The notes: generated by a model not told the origin, from the letters alone. Shown: positions 33,262-41,501, counted from the first letter of the stretch. The stretch: 64,000 bases of DNA from Leptotrichia sp. oral taxon 498 (GCF_002240055.1 NZ_CP016753.1:930001-994000), one strand, 5' to 3'. A program made the numbers and translations.

Positions 33262-33795
33262 TTACATTTTCCCTCTTTTAATAAAACTTATTACAAAAAA
33301 ACCTATTCCCACAGCCAAAAGAGGAGTATTTTTTATTAAAATTCCAATAGAAAGAGCATATATTCCACCCCAGGCAAATTTTTTGATAAATCCATATCCT
33401 TCTATTTTTTTATCTATTCTCGTTTTCATTTTTTTTACTGTTAAAACCATATTATCAACCTTTTCTGCCATTTCCTTTTTGTTTTCCCAAAGTATCTCAT
33501 CATCTTTTGTTGCAAATTTCCAGCCACTTTTCAAAAGCATATTAATATAAATCCTATTATATAAAAAACTAAATACCACCAATATCAAAAACATTAGTAA
33601 AGGCAATATCATATGGGATATAACCATTATTGTCAAAAGCATCCAGCCGGTATTCCAGTCTTTCCTATAAAACGGAACAAGAAAACCGAAAAAGAAAGTT
33701 ACCCAGGAAAATCCAATTTTCACTATCTTTATCTCCTCTTCTTTGCTCAATGTTATCTCTTTCTTGAAGCACCCATTTCTACTATTCATTTCCAT
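33262..33795 (-). CDS. HrgC/DUF2628-like membrane protein, paralogue 1
   Basis: 177 residues. The core is VKIGFSWVTFFFGFLVPFYRKDWNTGW, a membrane pair, then FLYNRIYINMLLKSGWKFAT, which is the DUF2628/HrgC layout. A coiled region (~105-140) and two C-terminal helices follow. Shares its core with the protein at 38305. The function of the family is unknown. First gene of a unit with the tail-bearing gene at 32956. Confidence 0.78.
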   Translation of the reverse strand: MEMNSRNGCFKKEITLSKEEEIKIVKIGFSWVTFFFGFLVPFYRKDWNTGWMLLTIMVISHMILPLLMFLILVVFSFLYNRIYINMLLKSGWKFATKDDEILWENKKEMAEKVDNMVLTVKKMKTRIDKKIEGYGFIKKFAWGGIYALSIGILIKNTPLLAVGIGFFVISFIKRGKM

Positions 33796-33849
33796 ATCTA
33801 AAATCCTCCCATCATGTTTTTTTATATAGAATTTAAAAATCTTATTTCA

Positions 33850-33888
33850 CTTTAACAATATGCTTTTTAGATTAAAGGAATATTAGAG
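33850..33888 (-). promoter_or_regulatory. shared-architecture promoter of the 33262-32956 unit
   Basis: Minus strand: box CTCTAATATTCCTTTAAT (33888-33871), 15 bp, then TTAAAG (33855-33850). The -10 is the weakest of the set. Confidence 0.5.
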
Positions 33889-34039
33889 AGAAAAATTATT
33901 TTTATTTTTTAAATAACAAGATTTGTAATTTTCTGAATGTGAAATGCAATAAAAAAATGTTTAATAAGATTATACAAAAGAAATGAGAAAATTAAATACA
34001 GGGATTTACGAAAATGAACAATCCCTGCAAAAATAAAAA

Positions 34040-34558
34040 TTAATAGACTACTTTCAATCCTTCTTCCTCCAGTTCCTGCTGTCTTATTTCCAGAAACTGA
34101 ACATTTATCATATAGAGAATTTGAAAAAGCTCATCATTTGTGCTGATTGAATTATCTATAAAATCTCCAATAAATAACATATCCTGAAAAGCGAGTGCCT
34201 TATTTGTCGGAAGTTCCAGTAAATAATAATCTCCTTCTTCTTTATTTATCGTCTGTTTTGTAAGATATTCGACTGCATAGTCTGAAGCTGTTATGTAACG
34301 GTACATATCGCCATCATATTTACACCTCATTTGAAATACAACAAGCCTTTTTTCTTTTAATGTTTTAACAATTTCAGGATTTGCTACGTCAGCCGGTACT
34401 TCCTCATCTTTATATTTTTCCGTATCTTCGTAAATTAATCTTGCTTTACTGTTTGTTTTTAACTCTTTAGGAATATAGCACATAATTTTTTCAATCTGTT
34501 CTGCAGAAAAACTTAAATTAAAAAATATAAGTGTCAGTATAATAATAATTTTTTTCAT
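34040..34558 (-). CDS. secreted protein, unknown
   Basis: 172 residues from ATG 34558, chosen because GGAAGGAAAG precedes it and a signal peptide (KKIIIILTLIFFNLSFS) follows directly; the longer frame from 34648 lacks support. The mature part has two cysteines (KIMCYI, QMRCKY) and an acidic C-terminus. No family recognised. Probably periplasmic. It is divergent from the CPBP protease gene. Confidence 0.72.
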   Translation of the reverse strand: MKKIIIILTLIFFNLSFSAEQIEKIMCYIPKELKTNSKARLIYEDTEKYKDEEVPADVANPEIVKTLKEKRLVVFQMRCKYDGDMYRYITASDYAVEYLTKQTINKEEGDYYLLELPTNKALAFQDMLFIGDFIDNSISTNDELFQILYMINVQFLEIRQQELEEEGLKVVY

Positions 34559-34719
34559 TTTCTTTCCTTCCATATATGCAATATAAAGTAAAAATTTAAT
34601 TTTAAAGTTATTTAAGTACATTATATAACAGAAAAAGATTTTTCTCAAATAAAATCTTTAAAAATAGCTGAAAGTTACTTTACTACAAAATAAAATAAAT
34701 AGAAATAGAAGTAAAATAT

Positions 34720-34758
34720 CTCTCATTTTATTTTAATATTCTAATGGTAGCTTATTTT
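34720..34758 (+). promoter_or_regulatory. shared-architecture promoter of the CPBP protease gene
   Basis: Plus strand: box CTCTCATTTTATTTTAAT (34720-34737), 15 bp, then TATTTT (34753-34758). The only member on this strand, and in the correct orientation for its gene, which supports a promoter role. Confidence 0.6.
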
Positions 34759-34792
34759 ATAAGAATAATTCATGAAAGGAGGAATAATCAGA

Positions 34793-35389
34793 ATGGAAAA
34801 AAATATTAGTAAATCTAAAATGGAAGAATTAGGACTGCTGATATTGAATACAGCCTGCTACTCAGCATTAATTATAACATCTGTAATAATTTTGCTTACC
34901 GTTTTAAGTTTTTTGTTATCAAAAAAGATAATTCTTGACGATTATTCAAAACAGTCTTTTGAAGTTAATGAACTGCTTAAATTTCTAGTATTTTATCCTG
35001 TTGGGGAAGAGCTTTTATTGAGAGGACTAATACTTCATTTTTTAAAGAAAAAAACAAAATATGCTAATTTAATTCAGGCTGTAATTTTTGGAATACTTCA
35101 CCTGAATCCAATTAAGATTATATACACAACAATATCAGGTATCTTTTTCGGAAATGTGCGACTAAGACCCAGTCCAATCTGGTGGACAATTTTACTGCAT
35201 TCGACATTCAATCTTGTTTCAATATTTCTATATAAGCGTTTTATAATTACAATTGAAAAGATATTTTATCTTCAAAATATACCGATAATAACATTAATTA
35301 TTGTATTTATTCCACCTTTATTCATATTTGATTATACTCTTAAACAGCTTAAAAATAGATTTAATTATGAAAAACTTTACAAAGCATAA
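34793..35389 (+). CDS. CPBP-family intramembrane glutamic protease
   Basis: 198 residues with about six membrane helices. The family motifs are intact: GEELLLRG (Glu72, Glu73, Arg77), FGILHLNP (His103) and LLHSTFN (His136, Asn140). Members cleave within the membrane: Rce1-like CAAX proteases, bacteriocin-immunity proteins, and proteases tied to C-terminal sorting tails. ATG 34793 follows AGGAGG; an ATG at 34772 precedes that site. It shares its promoter type with the tail-bearing small-protein genes. Confidence 0.87.
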   Translation: MEKNISKSKMEELGLLILNTACYSALIITSVIILLTVLSFLLSKKIILDDYSKQSFEVNELLKFLVFYPVGEELLLRGLILHFLKKKTKYANLIQAVIFGILHLNPIKIIYTTISGIFFGNVRLRPSPIWWTILLHSTFNLVSIFLYKRFIITIEKIFYLQNIPIITLIIVFIPPLFIFDYTLKQLKNRFNYEKLYKA

Positions 35390-35400
35390 TTTTTAACAAA

Positions 35401-35441
35401 AAAATACCCTCTTCAGTATACTAAACTTTAGAGGATATTTT
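35401..35441. terminator. bidirectional terminator between convergent genes
   Basis: AAAATACCCTCT (35401-35412) and AGAGGATATTTT (35430-35441) pair at 11 of 12 positions. It lies between the CPBP gene and the PepSY gene, with T- and A-rich flanks on both sides. Confidence 0.75.
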
Positions 35442-35447
35442 ACTCTA

Positions 35448-36059
35448 CTAATTTTCATTTACTTCCCAAGTTATTACTTCACCTGTTATAGCATCAATGT
35501 CGAACTTATACTCTGTATTTTTATATACAATTTTTCCTTCATAAATCTTTCTTCCTTTTTCACTATCCATCTGAATATTTGTAACGTTGATTTTTTTCGC
35601 ACCAGTAATCCGTGCAACTGCTATTTCTTTTGCTTTTTCTATTCCAATATATTTTGTTGTTTTTCTTATTTCTGTATCACTGCCATTTGTATTAATAATT
35701 TTTCCGTCATCTCTGATTACTGTTGAAGCTGATGACCGTTCTTTTTCACTGTAACTCAGAACTTTTCCTGTGTTTGCATCAATGTTATATTTATATTTTT
35801 TTCGTTCTGTATAGAATTCTATTTCATAAATAAATTTTCTATTTTCTTTATCCAAACGAATTTTAGTCATTTTTGCCATATTTTTTGACACTTTTGAATG
35901 ATTCAATGCAAGTTGTTTTGCCTGTTCAATTGAAATTTTTACATCGACATTTAAAACTCTTACGGTTTTGGTCTTTTTAGCTGAATTTCCGTTTGCAAAA
36001 ACTCCCGTTACTATAATACAAAACATAATAAGTAATATTTTAAAAAAATTATTTTTCAT
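35448..36059 (-). CDS. PepSY-domain periplasmic protein
   Basis: 203 residues with a signal peptide (KILLIMFCIIVTGVFA). Two PepSY repeats: SIEQAKQLALNHS ... YEIEFYTERKKYKYNIDANTGKVLSY and GIEKAKEIAVARI ... YKFDIDAITGEVITWE. PepSY proteins often sit beside sensor kinases and modulate peptidases or sensing. The ATG overlaps the kinase stop (ATGA) after AAGGAG, so it is the last gene of the operon from 39003. Confidence 0.88.
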   Translation of the reverse strand: MKNNFFKILLIMFCIIVTGVFANGNSAKKTKTVRVLNVDVKISIEQAKQLALNHSKVSKNMAKMTKIRLDKENRKFIYEIEFYTERKKYKYNIDANTGKVLSYSEKERSSASTVIRDDGKIINTNGSDTEIRKTTKYIGIEKAKEIAVARITGAKKINVTNIQMDSEKGRKIYEGKIVYKNTEYKFDIDAITGEVITWEVNEN

Positions 36060-37420
36060 TTTTTCTCCTTTTTCAGCCTAAATATAAACGAACTTCCTTT
36101 TCCAATTTCACTCTCTACAGCAATCTGTCCTTTATGTGCCTCTATAATCCATTTTACCATTGATAAACCAAGCCCTAGATTTTCTGTTGTTCTGGAACTG
36201 TCCACCTGATAAAATCGTCCCCATATTTTAGGTATATTTTCTTTTTCAATACCAATTCCGTCATCGATAATTTTACATATTGCAAAATCTTTATCCTGTG
36301 ATAACTTTATCCAGATATTACCGTTTTCATGACCATAGTTAATTGCATTTGAAATTAAATTTACAAAGACTCTCATAATCATCGTCTCATCGCCAACAAT
36401 AAAAATGTTTTCCTCTGCTTCAGAATGGATTTTTATATTTTTAGTATCTGCATTATGTTGTTGACTGTCAGCAATAAGATGCGCCATCTCGCTAATATTT
36501 ATTTTATCAAAACTAAGTTTCTGATTACCTCTGTCCATTCTTGATAAAGTTAAAAGTTGCGAGATTAATTTTGACATTTTTTTAGTTTCATCCAGTACAG
36601 AAGAAATTGTATCTTTTGCATTTTCTATTGAAGTTAGATTTTCAAGCCCGTATTCACATTCAGAAATAATAATTGCTACAGGTGTCCGCAATTCATGTGA
36701 AACATCCGATGTAAACTGCACTTCTCTTTCGAAGGAGTTTTGCAGCCTGTTAAACATTGTATCAAATGTATTTGCCAAAGTGTAAATTTCATCATTTCCT
36801 TCTCCAATGTTAATTCTTTGTGTCAAATCGTTTCCCTCATTGATTTTCTCCGCAGCTTCCCTTATTTTTTCTATCGGTTTAAATGCTTTCTTTGTTATGA
36901 AATATCCGCTTATTGCTGAAAATAACAAGAAAAATGGTAATACAATCAGAGAAATGAAAACAATTGTTTCAATAACATTTTCCACTTCTGTTGCAGGAGC
37001 AATTCCACGAATATGAATAATACCATAACCTGAAAAATTCTTTTTACTGTCAAAGATATACCATTTTTTATTTTTATGTTTTATAATTCTCACATCGTTT
37101 TTATCGGAAAAAGTTTCATCATATTTAAAATCCAGCGGAATATCCCCATAAATAAATCCTGTTTCATCGTCATAGACCGACAAATGGACATTATTGTTAA
37201 AAATAATAAAATCATTGTCAATTGTAAGTTCACCATCATAAACTTCAATTTCATCAAATGCTGAGATTACAGAGCTTTTCAAATTTTTATAAGCGTTTGC
37301 CCGTACAAGATTTTCACTGATATAAATTATTGTTGTAAGAAATATGATTGCGAGGCTTATCATAAGGCCAATATACCAGAAAGCTATTTTGGATTTTATG
37401 GAAAGTTTATTTATTTTCAT
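36056..37420 (-). CDS. two-component sensor histidine kinase with HAMP
   Basis: 454 residues. Two membrane helices (~10-35 and ~150-175) flank a periplasmic sensor. A HAMP domain follows (FKPIEKIREAAEKI), then HisKA with VSHELRTPVAII (His242) and HATPase boxes N (NLISNAINYG), G1 (IIDDGIGIEK) and G2 (GLGLSMVKWI). ATG 37420 follows GAGGG; it overlaps the regulator gene. Resembles CusS/ArlS-type kinases; the signal is unknown. Operon with HrgC-like, small membrane, regulator and PepSY genes. Confidence 0.93.
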   Translation of the reverse strand: MKINKLSIKSKIAFWYIGLMISLAIIFLTTIIYISENLVRANAYKNLKSSVISAFDEIEVYDGELTIDNDFIIFNNNVHLSVYDDETGFIYGDIPLDFKYDETFSDKNDVRIIKHKNKKWYIFDSKKNFSGYGIIHIRGIAPATEVENVIETIVFISLIVLPFFLLFSAISGYFITKKAFKPIEKIREAAEKINEGNDLTQRINIGEGNDEIYTLANTFDTMFNRLQNSFEREVQFTSDVSHELRTPVAIIISECEYGLENLTSIENAKDTISSVLDETKKMSKLISQLLTLSRMDRGNQKLSFDKINISEMAHLIADSQQHNADTKNIKIHSEAEENIFIVGDETMIMRVFVNLISNAINYGHENGNIWIKLSQDKDFAICKIIDDGIGIEKENIPKIWGRFYQVDSSRTTENLGLGLSMVKWIIEAHKGQIAVESEIGKGSSFIFRLKKEKK

Positions 37421-38093
37421 TATCAACCCTCAGGACATAGCCCAATCCACGAACTGTATGAATGAGTTTCGGAGTATAGCTGTCGTCTATCTTTTTTCTC
37501 AAATATCTGATGTAAACATCTATAACGTTGGTTCCGCCTGCGTATTCATAATTCCATATATGGTCTTCTATTCTTTCTCTTGGTAAAATTTTTCCTTTAT
37601 TCCGTATCAAGTATTCCAAAACAGAATATTCCCTAGCTGAGAGTTTTATAAGTATATCATCCCTAAAAACTGTTTTAGCATCAAGGTCAACCTTAAGATT
37701 AGCTATTGTAACTATATTATCGGCATTTCCAGAATTACGTCTTAAAAGTACACGGATACGAGCCATAAGTTCTTCAAAGATAAAAGGTTTCACAAGATAG
37801 TCGTCTGCACCGTAATCTAACCCTTTCACTTTATCATCTATATTGTCTCTTGCTGTTAGAAGCAGTATTGGAACTTTATTTTTCTTTGCTCTTATTTTTT
37901 TTATCACTCCAAATCCATTAAGTTTTGGAAGCATAATATCCAAAATTATTACATCATATTCTGTTCCTTCAACGTATCTGACTGCTTCCTCTCCGTCAAA
38001 GCAGCTGTCAACTCCGTAATACTCCTTTTCCAGCTTTTTTGTAATAAGTTCATTTAATTTCTTTTCATCTTCCACAACTAATAATCTCATCAT
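37407..38093 (-). CDS. OmpR-family response regulator
   Basis: 228 residues. Receiver with VEDE, phospho-acceptor Asp52 in VIILDIMLP and Lys in LVKPF. OmpR-type winged helix at the C-terminus (LSAREYSVLEYLIRNKGKIL, GTNVIDVYIRYLRKKI, GLGYVLRV). Start overlaps the preceding small gene by 4 bp. It is the best candidate to bind the shared box upstream of the region's promoters, including its own operon's. Confidence 0.93.
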   Translation of the reverse strand: MMRLLVVEDEKKLNELITKKLEKEYYGVDSCFDGEEAVRYVEGTEYDVIILDIMLPKLNGFGVIKKIRAKKNKVPILLLTARDNIDDKVKGLDYGADDYLVKPFIFEELMARIRVLLRRNSGNADNIVTIANLKVDLDAKTVFRDDILIKLSAREYSVLEYLIRNKGKILPRERIEDHIWNYEYAGGTNVIDVYIRYLRKKIDDSYTPKLIHTVRGLGYVLRVDNENK

Positions 38094-38314
38094 CTTTCAC
38101 TCTCTTCCATTTTCATCAGGATACACTGATTCTTTTCACAAAATAGTTTTAATTGTTCTATTTCTACTATTTTTTCATACTTTTCATCATTTTCTGTAAA
38201 CAATTCATTTCTATTATACCTTATAAATACCGTTAAAAACAGAGAAAAAAGAAAAAAATTTTTTATTAAATTTTTGTAATTTTCAGATTTAATTAAATAT
38301 TTTTTTATTTCCAT
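38090..38314 (-). CDS. small single-pass membrane protein in the two-component operon
   Basis: 74 residues: a basic start (EIKKYLIKSENYKNLIKN), one membrane helix (FFLFSLFLTVFI), then an acidic extracytoplasmic tail with two cysteines four residues apart (FCEKNQC). It overlaps the gene before it by 10 bp and the regulator by 4 bp, so translation is coupled. No homologue recognised. It may tune the kinase. Confidence 0.65.
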   Translation of the reverse strand: MEIKKYLIKSENYKNLIKNFFLFSLFLTVFIRYNRNELFTENDEKYEKIVEIEQLKLFCEKNQCILMKMEESER

Positions 38315-39003
38315 TTTATCTTATCCTTATTTTTTACTGCTAAAAATGCTCCTCCGCCTGTCAGTCCTGCTCCTAAAAGAATTAAAATACTATTTGCTGT
38401 AAAAACTCCTAAAACAAGCGAAACAAATCCTCCACCAATTGATCTTGCTACAAATTTCTGAATTGTACGGTTTTTATAATTCATTTTTGGAACATTTGGA
38501 TTACCATTATGAAAATTATCAGTATTCATATTATCCATACTGTTATTACTCGTATCAGAAAAATCATTAATACTGTCATTTTTCTTGAATTTAACAACTT
38601 CAGTTTTTTCTGACGGCTGCATATCGTAATACTCAATTTCTTTTGCTATTCTTTCCCTATTATTTTCAGAGGAATTATTTTTGTCATCAAAAAGAATTCC
38701 ATTCATTCTTAGAATTTGTGCATCTTCTTCTGTAAACGGATGCCATCCTTGTTTAATCAGCTTTTTAACATACATTTTATTGTATAGAAAACCGAATACC
38801 ATTGATAGAACAAATATCAATGGGAAAAATATCATACTTGCTATACTAATCACGACAAAAGAAATTCCAGCCACCATATAATCCTCTTTAATTAACGGAT
38901 ATATAAATCCTAGAAAAAATGCTCCCCATGAAAATCCAAATTTCACTTCTTTTCTTAAAGTTCCATTCTCTAAAATCGCTCTTTTTACATTTATCTTTTT
39001 CAT
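38305..39003 (-). CDS. HrgC/DUF2628-like membrane protein, paralogue 2
   Basis: 232 residues. Core VKFGFSWGAFFLGFIYPLIKEDY, then a helix pair and FLYNKMYVKKLIKQGWHPFT, as in the 33262 protein. A long Asn/Asp-rich linker (~110-170) leads to two C-terminal helices. First gene of the operon that also encodes the two-component system and the PepSY protein. AAAGGAGATG precedes the ATG. Confidence 0.8.
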   Translation of the reverse strand: MKKINVKRAILENGTLRKEVKFGFSWGAFFLGFIYPLIKEDYMVAGISFVVISIASMIFFPLIFVLSMVFGFLYNKMYVKKLIKQGWHPFTEEDAQILRMNGILFDDKNNSSENNRERIAKEIEYYDMQPSEKTEVVKFKKNDSINDFSDTSNNSMDNMNTDNFHNGNPNVPKMNYKNRTIQKFVARSIGGGFVSLVLGVFTANSILILLGAGLTGGGAFLAVKNKDKIKWK

Positions 39004-39055
39004 AAATAATCATCTCCTTTTATTTTTTATCATACATTCTTATTTTTTGTTTTCA

Positions 39056-39094
39056 AAAATATGATATTATCAAAACATTAAAGTAAAATGAGAG
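39056..39094 (-). promoter_or_regulatory. shared-architecture promoter of the two-component operon
   Basis: Minus strand: box CTCTCATTTTACTTTAAT (39094-39077), 15 bp, then TATTTT (39061-39056). It shares its box with five other promoters. IS605 copy 2 begins 7 bp upstream of the box. Confidence 0.6.
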
Positions 39095-39233
39095 TTTTAA
39101 CAAAAGATAGCAAGAAGTCGTAGGCTTTCTACAAGCGGGAGATGAATTGCTTTTTTTTGTAAAAAAAATTGAAAAAAGGATATATTTATGATATAATTTA
39201 TTCAGTGAAATAATATAAAAGTAGGTAATAATA

Positions 39234-39632
39234 ATGTCATATAATAGCAATTATCATTCAGTATTTGATATAAGTTATCATATGATTTTTTGTATAAAAT
39301 ATCGAAGAGAAGTAATTAATGATGAAATTTCTAATAGATTGAAAGAGATTTTTGAAAAAATATGTCCGAAGTATAACATTGTTCTTAAAGAATGGGAACA
39401 TGATGTTGATCACATTCATATGTTGATTAATGCTATGCCTAATACTGAACTTTCTAAGTTTGTAAATACTTACAAAAGTGCTTCCAGCAGGTTGATAAAA
39501 AAAGAATTTCCTGAAATAAGGGGAAGATTGTGGGAAGAATATTTTTGGAGTAGAAGTTACTTAGTTGTAAGTGTTGGAGGTGCACCGTTAGAGATAATTA
39601 AAAAATATATTCAAAATCAAAAGGAGGTGTAA
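39234..39632 (+). CDS. tnpA: IS200/IS605 single-strand transposase TnpA (Y1 HUH)
   Basis: 132 residues. The HUH motif is VDHIHMLI, and the catalytic tyrosine is in IKKYIQNQ near the C-terminus. The enzyme excises and inserts single-stranded DNA at a short target, here TTTAAC. Four bases separate it from tnpB, whose AGGAGGTG overlaps its 3' end. Length is normal, so it is probably active and could also act on copy 1. Confidence 0.95.
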   Translation: MSYNSNYHSVFDISYHMIFCIKYRREVINDEISNRLKEIFEKICPKYNIVLKEWEHDVDHIHMLINAMPNTELSKFVNTYKSASSRLIKKEFPEIRGRLWEEYFWSRSYLVVSVGGAPLEIIKKYIQNQKEV

Positions 39633-39636
39633 TTTT

Positions 39637-40734
39637 ATGAAATATAATTTAGCATTCAAATATAGAATTTATCCAAATAAGGAACAAGAATTATTGATAA
39701 ACAAGACTTTTGGATGTGTTCGTTTTGTTTACAATACAATTTTGTACACTGCGAATAAAATTTATGAAGAGACTGGAAAAAATAAAATAATTACACCTGC
39801 CAGTTTGAAGAATGAAAATCAATTTTTGAAAGAAGTAGACAGCTTGGCACTTGCAAATGCTCAATTAAATATAAAACGATCGTTTATGAATTTTTTTCAG
39901 AAAAGAGCGAAGTTTCCAAGGTTCAAATCTAAAAAGAATAGTGTTAAAAGTTACACAACAAATTGTGTGAACAATTCGATACGAATTGAAGAAAACAAAT
40001 ATTTGGTTTTGCCAAAATTGAAAAAAGTCAAATTGAAATATCATAGAGAAATGCCAAAGGATTACAGAATAAAGTCGGTAACATTGACAAACAGTAATGG
40101 AAATTACTATGTTTCTATTTTGACGAAATTTGAAAAAGAAATCAAAAAAAATCCAAGTAATGATAAAGTGATTGGACTTGATTTTTCAATGTCTGAATTA
40201 TTTGTCAGTTCTGAAAACCAAAGGGCTGATTATCCAAGATATTTTAGGATATTGGAGAAAAAATTGAAAGAATTACAAAAATCATTGTCAAGAAAAGTGA
40301 AATTTTCTAAAAATTGGTATAAGCAAAAATCAAAAATATCAAAATTGCATGAGTATATCAAAAATTGTCGAAGAGATTTTCTACATAAATTATCGAAAAA
40401 ATTATCTAAAGAGTATAATGCTGTGGTTGTTGAGGATTTGAATATGAAAGGGATAAGTCAGGCATTAAATTTTGGTAAAAGTGTAGGAGACAATGGATGG
40501 GGAATGTTTTTGAAGATGCTTGAGTATAAACTGATGTTTTTAGAAAAGCAATTTTTGAAGATAGATAAGTGGTTTCCGTCATCGAAAACTTGCAGTAAAT
40601 GTGGAAATGTTAAAGAGGAACTGAAATTATCAGAAAGAAGTTATAAATGTGAGTGCTGTGGAATTGAAATTGATAGAGATTACAATGCGGCATTGAATAT
40701 AAGAAACATTGGAAAAGCGATGTTGAAATATTAA
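39637..40734 (+). CDS. tnpB: TnpB RNA-guided nuclease of IS605-type element, copy 2
   Basis: 365 residues, the same length as copy 1, with scattered substitutions. RuvC Asp (GLDFS), Glu (VVVEDLNM) and Asp (DRDYNAALN) are kept, as are the four zinc-ribbon cysteines (CSKCG and CECCG). It likely uses an RNA from its 3' end and the right end as guide. Looks functional. Confidence 0.94.
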   Translation: MKYNLAFKYRIYPNKEQELLINKTFGCVRFVYNTILYTANKIYEETGKNKIITPASLKNENQFLKEVDSLALANAQLNIKRSFMNFFQKRAKFPRFKSKKNSVKSYTTNCVNNSIRIEENKYLVLPKLKKVKLKYHREMPKDYRIKSVTLTNSNGNYYVSILTKFEKEIKKNPSNDKVIGLDFSMSELFVSSENQRADYPRYFRILEKKLKELQKSLSRKVKFSKNWYKQKSKISKLHEYIKNCRRDFLHKLSKKLSKEYNAVVVEDLNMKGISQALNFGKSVGDNGWGMFLKMLEYKLMFLEKQFLKIDKWFPSSKTCSKCGNVKEELKLSERSYKCECCGIEIDRDYNAALNIRNIGKAMLKY

Positions 40735-40865
40735 GAAAATAAAAGAAGACAGGGTAGGAACTACCCGAAGAGCTTGGTAAATATATTTGGCTAGCAAAAG
40801 CAGATACTTCCCAAGAAGCTCCCGCTTCTAAAAGCGGGAGTAGTTCACTTTTTATATTATAAAAG
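40735..40865 (+). ncRNA. putative TnpB guide RNA (reRNA/omega RNA) region, copy 2
   Basis: Covers the tnpB 3' flank, a GTAGGAACTACC-type hairpin (~40755-40766), the terminal CTCCCGC/GCGGGAG hairpin and 16 nt of flank. The guide would be TTTTATATTATAAAAG (40850-40865). Assignment is by analogy with studied IS605-type TnpB systems. Confidence 0.5.
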
Positions 40866-41235
40866 GAAAAGAAAAAAAAGCGAGAACCAAAAGAAACAAG
40901 AGGAGAAGTTTATGTTGAAAAGTCAATTGATGTGAGAACAAAAGAAATTAAGACAAAAGAAGTTTTTAGACATTGGGAGCTAGATTCCATTTTGCAAATC
41001 TTTATTGCTCGTGGCAGAGAGGCAGCAACGAAAATAGCAATGGTTTTCTGAGAGAATTTTACCCAAAGAAGACAGATATATCAAAAGTAGAAACAGAAGA
41101 CTTGATAAGAACTTTAATGCTAATAAATTCAAGACCTAGAAAATGTTTGAACTACACAACATCATTTGAAAAATTTTTATATGAAATTAAATTTTAGGCA
41201 ATTTAAAAAATGTTACATTTAATATTGTAATTTAT
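40850..41235 (+). mobile_element. right-end remnant of an IS30-family element
   Basis: Encodes parts of the IS30 transposase catalytic domain (REPKETRGEVYVEKSIDVRT, HWELD) and the C-terminus (SWQRGSNENSNG ... RPRKCLNYTTSFEKFL). The segment between HWELD and the C-terminal piece is deleted with a frame change. An inverted end (TGTTACATTT, 41209-41220 area) follows the stop at 41197 and matches the left end at 24862. Confidence 0.82.
40860..41197 (+). pseudogene. IS30-family transposase, C-terminal fragment
   Basis: The first Asp (HWELD) and the Glu of SNENSNG remain, but the middle Asp region is gone and the frame shifts at about 40975. It cannot make an active enzyme. An N-terminal fragment of the same type is at 24967. 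Confidence 0.82.
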
Positions 41236-41287
41236 GATAAAATAAAAAATTGTTGTTAAGTTTTTCCAAAACTTTTGAATAAAAAAA

Positions 41288-41364
41288 TGGCGTACCTGTG
41301 AGGAATCGAACCCCAAGCCTTCTGATCCGAAGTCAGACGCTCTATCCAGTTGAGCTACAAGTAC
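41288..41364 (-). tRNA. tRNA-Arg (anticodon TCG)
   Basis: 77 nt including an encoded CCA end. Acceptor arms GTACTTG and CAGGTAC pair (one G:T). D arm with AGCTCAACTGGATAGAGC, anticodon stem TCTGA/TCAGA with loop CTTCGGA giving anticodon TCG, and T-arm GGGGTTCGATTCCTC. Reads CGA and probably other CGN codons. Confidence 0.95.
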
Positions 41365-41411
41365 ACAAATTTATGTTACCATATTTTTTTTAAATAGTCA
41401 ACGAAAAAAAT

Positions 41412-41439
41412 TTGGAAATTTCGTAAAATGTGGTAAAAT
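41412..41439 (+). promoter_or_regulatory. promoter upstream of the phosphoglucomutase gene
   Basis: -35 TTGGAA (41412-41417), 16-bp spacer, -10 TAAAAT (41434-41439). Confidence 0.45.
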
Positions 41440-41501
41440 TAAAATGAGTGGATAAATTATTTAATAAAAATTTGGAAAATAAATTTTAGGAGGAAAATAC
41501 T

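Larger units (their letters stand above)
39102..40849 (+). mobile_element. IS200/IS605-type element copy 2, complete
   Basis: 1748 bp with tnpA then tnpB on the same strand. The left end follows TTTAAC (39096-39101); the right end finishes in GTTCACT after the CTCCCGC/GCGGGAG hairpin. The ends match copy 1. No terminal inverted repeats. The insertion separates the promoter of the two-component operon from an IS30 remnant. Confidence 0.92.

Noticed and set aside
34640-34700. A seventh copy of the shared promoter box before the 34040 gene
   Set aside because: CTTTCAGCTATTTTTAAAG is only loosely similar and does not keep the 15-bp spacing.
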